From Flavobacteriales bacterium (GTDB lineage: Bacteria; Bacteroidota; Bacteroidia; Flavobacteriales; BACL11), in assembly GCA_002730985.1 (NCBI GenBank), contig PCBP01000009.1:1-11170 (forward strand): DNA of 11,170 bases. The letters are read 5' to 3'. Below, one piece after another: positions 7,171 to 11,170 of the stretch; positions within the stretch are counted from its first letter, which is position 1, and every line of letters begins with the position of its first letter. Below the pieces are notes generated by a model. That model worked only from the letters and a program-made list of their open reading frames with translations. It made no database searches and had not been told where the DNA came from. The translations under genes were made by a program, and so were the position numbers.

Positions 7171-8739
7171 TTACCAGTGATTAATTGGTCCTGTTATTGG
7201 TAAAGCATAAATTTCAAGTGTTACAGTGCTAGCGGTACTCTCGCATCCAATATTCTGAGTCGCATAATAAGTATATACCCCAGCAGCAGATTGTCCTGTA
7301 GCAAAAGAAGATCCATTGCCTACTACTGCAGTTAATGCTGCATCAGAATACCAAACGACTGAAGTACCTGTAGCTGTCAAATTAGGTATTGCTGAGCCGA
7401 AGCAAGCTGATTGAGAAGTAACTGAAGGAGCGGCTCCAAAAGGACTAATAGTTAAAGTTACTACTGTTGCTGGACCTTCACATCCATTTACATTACCTTG
7501 AGTCGCATAATAAGTATATACTCCAGCAGTAGATTGTCCTGTTGGAAAAGAGTTTCCTGAGAATACATTATTCGTTAATGCTGCATCAGAATACCAAACT
7601 ACTGAAGTACCTGTAGCTGTCAAATCAGGTATCACACCTCCCTCACATCCTACTTCATTAGTAGCCACTGGAGATGTTGGCAATGAATAAATCTCAAGTG
7701 TTACAGTGCTAGGACTACTTTCACATCCATTTCCATCATTCTGAGTAACATAATAAGTATATACTCCAGCAGCAGATTGTCCTGTTGGAAAAGAGTTTCC
7801 TGAGAATACATTATTCGTTAATGCTGCATCAGAATACCAAACGACTGAAGTGCCTGCAGCTGTCAAATCAGGTATTGCACTCCCCTCACATACTACTTCA
7901 TTAGCAGCCACTGGAGATGTTGGCAATGAATAAATTTCAAGTGTTACAGGAGTTCCTGCACTCTCACAGCCATTCACATCAGTATCTGTAATATAGTAAG
8001 TGTATACTCCAACAGCTGTTTGTCCTGTAGCAAAAGAAGATCCATTGCCTACTACTGCAGTTAATGCTGCATCAGAATACCAAACTACTGAAGTGCCTGT
8101 GGTAGATAGTGGTGGAATTGTTGTCCCAAAACATGCAGATTCATTAGTTCCTACTGGAGAGCTCGGTAATGCATAAATCTCAAGTGTTACAGGGACTGCA
8201 TCCCCCTCGCACCCATTCAATGTTTCTGTAACATAGTAAGTATACAAACCTACTGCTGTCTCACCTGTTGGAAAAGAGTTTCCTGAGAATACATTATTCG
8301 TTAATGCTATATCTGTATACCAATTCGGAGCTAATCCAACAGCAAATAGATCAGGAATTATCCCCCCGAGACAAACTGTCTGTGAGCTAGCTACTGTTGG
8401 TGATGGCAATGCAAGAACTGTTACATCTACTGTAACTGGTGCTCCATCACATCCATTAACATCTGTTTCAGTTACTGTAATAGTATATGTTCCCGGAGTC
8501 ATACCCCAGTCCACCGTAATATTATCAGTAGCTAACCCATTATTTAAAGTACCACCACCACTTAATGACCATTGATAAGTAGATCCAGCTGTTGGAGGGT
8601 TAATTAAATAAGGTTCTGCTATAGAACCCGCACATACCGTCTGAACCGGAGATGTGTTTGTTTGTGCAACTAAAAAGTTAGTTGCTAAAAGAAGAGCTCC
8701 TATAAGCAATCCTTTTAATAATTTGTTTTTTGTTTTCAT
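7171..8739 (-). CDS. Secreted Ig-like repeat protein without recognisable sorting domain
   Basis: 522-residue predicted surface or secreted protein. It has a signal peptide at 1-25 (MKTKNKLLKG, hydrophobic core, NFLVA) and a PKD-like domain at about 28-109 (GSTYQWSLSGGG, GTYTITVTETDVNGC). Five Ig-like repeats of 80-81 residues follow, starting at residues 111, 191, 272, 353 and 433. Each has Cys-x-Gly near its start, a WYSDAALT-like core, GVYTYY and a second Cys before VTLEIY. This resembles the Ig-like family that accompanies CHU_C domains in Bacteroidota (Ig_7 type). Two conserved cysteines per repeat suggest a disulfide in each. The chain stops after ALPITGPINHW, where a sixth repeat would begin, with no T9SS CTD of its own. 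The ATG at 8739 gives a clean signal peptide. The type B CTD gene follows after 5 bases. Likely structural or adhesive; no catalytic motif seen. Confidence 0.85.
   Translation of the reverse strand: MKTKNKLLKGLLIGALLLATNFLVAQTNTSPVQTVCAGSIAEPYLINPPTAGSTYQWSLSGGGTLNNGLATDNITVDWGMTPGTYTITVTETDVNGCDGAPVTVDVTVLALPSPTVASSQTVCLGGIIPDLFAVGLAPNWYTDIALTNNVFSGNSFPTGETAVGLYTYYVTETLNGCEGDAVPVTLEIYALPSSPVGTNESACFGTTIPPLSTTGTSVVWYSDAALTAVVGNGSSFATGQTAVGVYTYYITDTDVNGCESAGTPVTLEIYSLPTSPVAANEVVCEGSAIPDLTAAGTSVVWYSDAALTNNVFSGNSFPTGQSAAGVYTYYVTQNDGNGCESSPSTVTLEIYSLPTSPVATNEVGCEGGVIPDLTATGTSVVWYSDAALTNNVFSGNSFPTGQSTAGVYTYYATQGNVNGCEGPATVVTLTISPFGAAPSVTSQSACFGSAIPNLTATGTSVVWYSDAALTAVVGNGSSFATGQSAAGVYTYYATQNIGCESTASTVTLEIYALPITGPINHW
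7204..8409 (-). repeat. Five tandem ~240-bp coding repeats (two cassette types)
   Basis: Units in transcription order are 8409-8170, 8169-7927, 7926-7684, 7683-7444 and 7443-7204 (80-81 codons each). The unit cores come in two types. Type A (NNVFSGNSFPTG) is in units 1, 3 and 4; type B (AVVGNGSSFATG) is in units 2 and 5. Bases 7531-7599 and 7774-7842 (units 4 and 3) are identical over 69 bases. Bases 7291-7356 and 8020-8085 (units 5 and 2) are identical over 66 bases. Confidence 0.93.
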
Positions 8740-8751
8740 GACCTTAACATG

Positions 8752-8820
8752 TTTTTAATTAATATTTGTTTTTAAGTTTGTTTTTAAGTTTGTTTTTAAG
8801 TTTGTTTTTTTAATTAATAT
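8752..8820. repeat. AT-rich intergenic 12-bp tandem repeat flanked by a 14-bp direct repeat
   Basis: The plus strand reads three full copies of TTTGTTTTTAAG plus a 9-base partial copy (8765-8809). The array is bordered by identical copies of TTTTTAATTAATAT at 8752-8765 and 8807-8820. It fills nearly the whole 81-base gap between the stop of the large adhesin gene (8821) and the start of the 522-residue protein (8739). No TAnnTTTG box facing the downstream gene was found here, so that gene may depend on read-through or on this array. Confidence 0.9.
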
Positions 8821-11170
8821 CTAATTATGAGCTATTGGTGGCGTAACTATCGTAATGACAGGAACTGTTATTATATTTGACCAAGGACTATTATTACAAT
8901 CACTAGCTTCTCTTACCATTACCCTAAAATCAGTAGCTCCTGATATATTAGGGTAAGTCTGAGGGTTTACTGCAGACCAAGCTGGGGTAGTCAGGTTAGT
9001 CCACCCAGCACCAGTATTATATTGGAATCGATATGAACTACCTGCAGAAGAAACAGGATAAAGGGTGATATCACTACCAAGACAAGCAGGATCTGGACTT
9101 GCTGTTAGAGAAACTGTTGGAACTGGATTTATAGTAACTATCATTGTTTCTGTTATTGCGCATTGTCCTGAATCAGGAGTGAAAGTATATATAGTAGTTG
9201 CTGTATGATTAATAGAAGGGGACCAAGTACCAGTAATACCATTTATGGAGGTTGTGGGAAGTGCTGGAATCACTGCTCCAGAACAATAAGGCCCAACAGC
9301 TGTGAATATTGGTGTAATATTTGAAACTCCTGGTCCTATTACAGTAGCTGCTGTATCCACACAACCATTAATATTAGTAGCAATAACGGAATATGTTCCA
9401 GGAGTAAGACCATATATACTATCACTAGTTGAACCGGTTGACCATAAATAACTTACATTAGTTGTTGGAGAATTAAGTACTATTGAGTAATCCTCAGTAG
9501 CTCCAAACCAAGGTATATTAGCACCTGTGGGACTCTCACATGGACCCATTGTAACTGGTGCGCCAGGCCAATTTGCATTGCTCATGCAGACAACTCTCAT
9601 CCTTGTTGGACCATAAAATCCTGTTGTAGGAACCGTAAAGTTGAAAGGATATACTGTCCCAGGCGTCCAAGCACTTATATTACCACTTCCCCATGGTATA
9701 TTAATAACACCTAGATCCTCACCTGCATCTAAAAAATCACCATCTATATTAAAATCAATATAGACATTTATTGCTTCAGGTGCATATTGCCCAGTAACTG
9801 CAAATATATCACTAGGTGTTACATTTACAGTATAGTTTTGACCTTCAGTCACATCTGCATAAAGTATTGGAGAATAGTCTTCATAAAAGTCATTAACTCC
9901 TCCTGTATTATTATTGATACTAAAATTATCACCTGATAATTGCACCTCTTCTATAATTGTCTGAGGTTGTGTAATAAAATTCGGTGCAGGATTTGAAGAA
10001 CAATAAGATAATAAAGATATTGTTCCTCCTACATTTGATCCTGGAACATAAATATTTGCTGTGCCATCATTTGCTCCAACACATGTTACATCAGTATTTG
10101 TTAAGGTTATAGATGGAATTGTATTTACTATTATTGTTCCTGTTGTGGCTGAAGGACACCCTCCTGTGGTTGATACCGTATAATAGAATGTTCCTGTTGC
10201 TGTAGGTATTCCACTAATTATAGCAGTGTTACCTGCCCATGTTCCTAATATACCAGGAGGAAGACCTGAGAATATTGCATTAGAGGCTCCTGTAGTTGCT
10301 AAATTAATACTAGAAATGGGACTATTAACACAAACTGTCTGGTTTGTCCCAGGTGCTATTGTATTTAATGGTGTAACTGTTATTGTACCTGTGGTCGTAG
10401 CTGTAGCTGGAGGACATACTCCTCCATTTATTGTTACTGTATAGTTAAATGTTCCAGCTAATGTAGGTGCACCACTAATTATGACTGTATCTGATAGCAA
10501 TGAGCCGATCAAACCTGGAGGCAAACCTGTAAAATTCGCAGCTATAGCTCCCGTAGTAACTAAACTAATATCTGCTATAGGATTATTTACACAAACTGTT
10601 TGATTAACAGCAGAAGAAATTGATGTCTGTGGGTTAATCTGGATTGTAAGAGTTGCTGTTGTTGCACACTGCCCTTGATTTGGAGTAAAAGTATACGTAG
10701 TCGTAGCTGTATTATTAATTGCAGGTGACCAAGTTCCAGTAATACCATTTGTTGATGTTGTTGGTAAAGCAGGAATTGCCGAACCATAGCAATAAGGTCC
10801 TACATTAGCAAATGTCGGATTTAATGAGGAGACAGTAACTACAACTTGTTCAGTTGATGCAGTGGGACACGATGAATTTCCTGTAAATGAAGAAACAGTG
10901 TAAGTTGTTGTGACAGTAGGACTAGCAATAACAGTGCTTCCTGTAGTTGTACTCAGTCCCGTAGATGGAGACCAATTATATACACCATTCCCGCCACTTG
11001 CGGTAAGCGTAGTTGAATCACCATCACAAATTGTTACAGCATTACTATTTAACGAAACTGGCAATAAGATGCCTGAAGACAAACTTGCTCCTACAGTATA
11101 ATCACAAACATCCCCAGCAAATCCATCAACCATTAAATAATAGGTATTCCCAATAGTTAATCCTGATGCA
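8821..11170 (-). CDS. Large multidomain secreted adhesin-like protein, C-terminal part (partial)
   Basis: The frame is open from the window edge, so about 782 residues of the C-terminal part are visible and the true start is beyond 11170; the in-frame ATG at 11133 lies inside a conserved block (NTYYLMVDGFAGDVCDYTV) and is not the start. Numbering from that Met, the order is: an Ig-like domain (28-103), block X1 (105-168, PTFANVGPYC, NGITGTWSPAIN), tandem blocks Y1 (169-255) and Y2 (256-337, NQTVCVNxPI, GLPPG, AxISGxP), the first half of a SprB-like repeat (338-370), a GEVED-type module (371-556, YIDFNIDGDFLDAGEDLG and FGATEDYSIVL), the second SprB half (557-600, YLWSTGSTSDSIYGLTPGTY), block X2 (604-670), a last Ig-like domain (671-760), and the tail TPPIAHN. 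It is Thr/Ser/Gly/Asn-rich with paired cysteines and no enzyme motif. No T9SS CTD is present. Presumed first visible gene of the adhesin operon. Confidence 0.85.
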   Translation of the reverse strand, partial: ASGLTIGNTYYLMVDGFAGDVCDYTVGASLSSGILLPVSLNSNAVTICDGDSTTLTASGGNGVYNWSPSTGLSTTTGSTVIASPTVTTTYTVSSFTGNSSCPTASTEQVVVTVSSLNPTFANVGPYCYGSAIPALPTTSTNGITGTWSPAINNTATTTYTFTPNQGQCATTATLTIQINPQTSISSAVNQTVCVNNPIADISLVTTGAIAANFTGLPPGLIGSLLSDTVIISGAPTLAGTFNYTVTINGGVCPPATATTTGTITVTPLNTIAPGTNQTVCVNSPISSINLATTGASNAIFSGLPPGILGTWAGNTAIISGIPTATGTFYYTVSTTGGCPSATTGTIIVNTIPSITLTNTDVTCVGANDGTANIYVPGSNVGGTISLLSYCSSNPAPNFITQPQTIIEEVQLSGDNFSINNNTGGVNDFYEDYSPILYADVTEGQNYTVNVTPSDIFAVTGQYAPEAINVYIDFNIDGDFLDAGEDLGVINIPWGSGNISAWTPGTVYPFNFTVPTTGFYGPTRMRVVCMSNANWPGAPVTMGPCESPTGANIPWFGATEDYSIVLNSPTTNVSYLWSTGSTSDSIYGLTPGTYSVIATNINGCVDTAATVIGPGVSNITPIFTAVGPYCSGAVIPALPTTSINGITGTWSPSINHTATTIYTFTPDSGQCAITETMIVTINPVPTVSLTASPDPACLGSDITLYPVSSAGSSYRFQYNTGAGWTNLTTPAWSAVNPQTYPNISGATDFRVMVREASDCNNSPWSNIITVPVITIVTPPIAHN
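9124..9324 (-). repeat. Block X2, second copy of an Ig-like repeat (partner at 10630-10821)
   Basis: Encodes the pattern PxFxxVGPYCxGxxIPALPTTSxNGITGTWSPxIN followed by TFTPxxGQC and a TINP end. It is nearly the same as block X1 at 10821-10630 in the same protein. The two copies are separated by about 1.3 kb holding Y1, Y2 and the SprB/GEVED region. Confidence 0.88.
9466..10023 (-). other. GEVED-type module inserted within a SprB-like repeat
   Basis: About 186 residues starting TISLLSYCSSNP and ending near FGATEDYSIVLNSP. They contain the GEVED signature stretch (INVYIDFNIDGDFLDAGED) and a second conserved part (GPTRMRVVCMS). The residues before it (ITLTNTDVTCVGANDGTA) and after it (SYLWSTGSTSDSIYGLTPG then NINGCVDTAATV) together form one SprB-type repeat. 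The GEVED module therefore sits nested between the two halves. Confidence 0.75.
10123..10629 (-). repeat. Tandem Ig-like blocks Y1 and Y2
   Basis: Two adjacent blocks of 87 and 82 codons (10629-10369 and 10368-10123). Shared elements in order are NQTVCVNxPI, LxTTGAxxAxFxGLPPGxxG, an AIISG/VIISG strand, GTFxYTV and a final TGTIxV strand. They are clearly paralogous but more diverged from each other than the repeats of the neighbouring 522-residue protein. Confidence 0.85.
10630..10821 (-). repeat. Block X1, first copy of an Ig-like repeat (partner at 9124-9324)
   Basis: Encodes PTFANVGPYCYGSAIPALP, then STNGITGTWSPAIN and TFTPNQGQC, and matches block X2 at 9324-9124. It lies between the N-terminal-most visible Ig-like domain and tandem blocks Y1/Y2. 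Confidence 0.87.

Noticed and set aside
7163..7173. The 522- and 426-residue genes being one gene split by a frameshift
   Set aside because: The downstream frame begins with its own complete signal peptide, so two separate proteins are more likely.
8765..8809. CRISPR-like array
   Set aside because: Units are 12 bp and contiguous with no spacers; it is a simple tandem repeat.
8740..8820. Stop and gap at 8740-8823 as a break in one giant adhesin gene
   Set aside because: The downstream protein starts with ATG and a clear signal peptide, and the gap is non-coding AT-rich repeat.
10226..11101. Small open frames on both strands (10226-10444, 10587-10787, 10910-11101) in the adhesin gene
   Set aside because: Thr/Ser/Val-rich repeat coding sequence readily yields open shadow frames; the adhesin frame has the domain motifs.
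8821..11133. ATG at 11133 as start of the large adhesin
   Set aside because: The frame stays open to the window edge, and the codons before it (NTYYL) belong to the same conserved block; there is no signal peptide at this Met.
1..11170. tRNA, rRNA, insertion sequence or phage genes
   Set aside because: None noticed on either strand by reading; no transposase, integrase or cloverleaf-like segment could be supported.

Overview
The window comes from a Bacteroidota genome, most likely a marine or freshwater Flavobacteriales-type bacterium. The sequence is AT-rich and Shine-Dalgarno sites are essentially absent. Promoter-like boxes fit the Bacteroidota -7 consensus TAnnTTTG. There is an ftsK-lolA gene pair, and an operon of secreted Ig/PKD/SprB-like repeat proteins in which one member carries a type IX secretion system (T9SS) type B C-terminal domain. 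Genus cannot be read from the sequence alone.

Left block (1-2757, minus strand): a tightly packed operon transcribed right to left. It encodes an amidinotransferase/DDAH-family guanidino-modifying enzyme, then CtlX (a second enzyme of the same pentein fold), then argS (arginyl-tRNA synthetase, whose C-terminal half lies beyond position 1). Junctions are a 1-base TAATG overlap and a 2-base gap. The theme is free arginine/citrulline-type substrates feeding into, or competing with, arginine charging of tRNA.

Middle block (2898-5884, plus strand): ftsK (DNA translocase) and, 2 bases later, a LolA-type periplasmic lipoprotein carrier. The 140-base gap to the left operon is a divergent promoter region with one TAnnTTTG box on each strand, each only a few bases from its start codon.

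Right block (5885-11170, minus strand): three secreted-protein genes running toward lolA. First is the C-terminal ~780 residues of a large multidomain adhesin-like protein (gene enters from beyond 11170). Next is a 522-residue protein made of a PKD-like domain and five Ig-like repeats of about 80 residues. Last is a 426-residue protein with PKD domains and the only visible T9SS type B sorting domain. The two repeat proteins lack a recognisable C-terminal domain (CTD) but both end in the same short pattern, T-x-P-I-x-H-x, directly before the stop. An 80-base AT-rich gap between them holds a 12-bp tandem repeat inside a 14-bp direct repeat. The adhesin operon and lolA end head-on with no bases between their stop codons.

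No RNA genes, insertion sequences, CRISPR arrays or phage genes were found. There is no gene-free stretch longer than about 140 bases.
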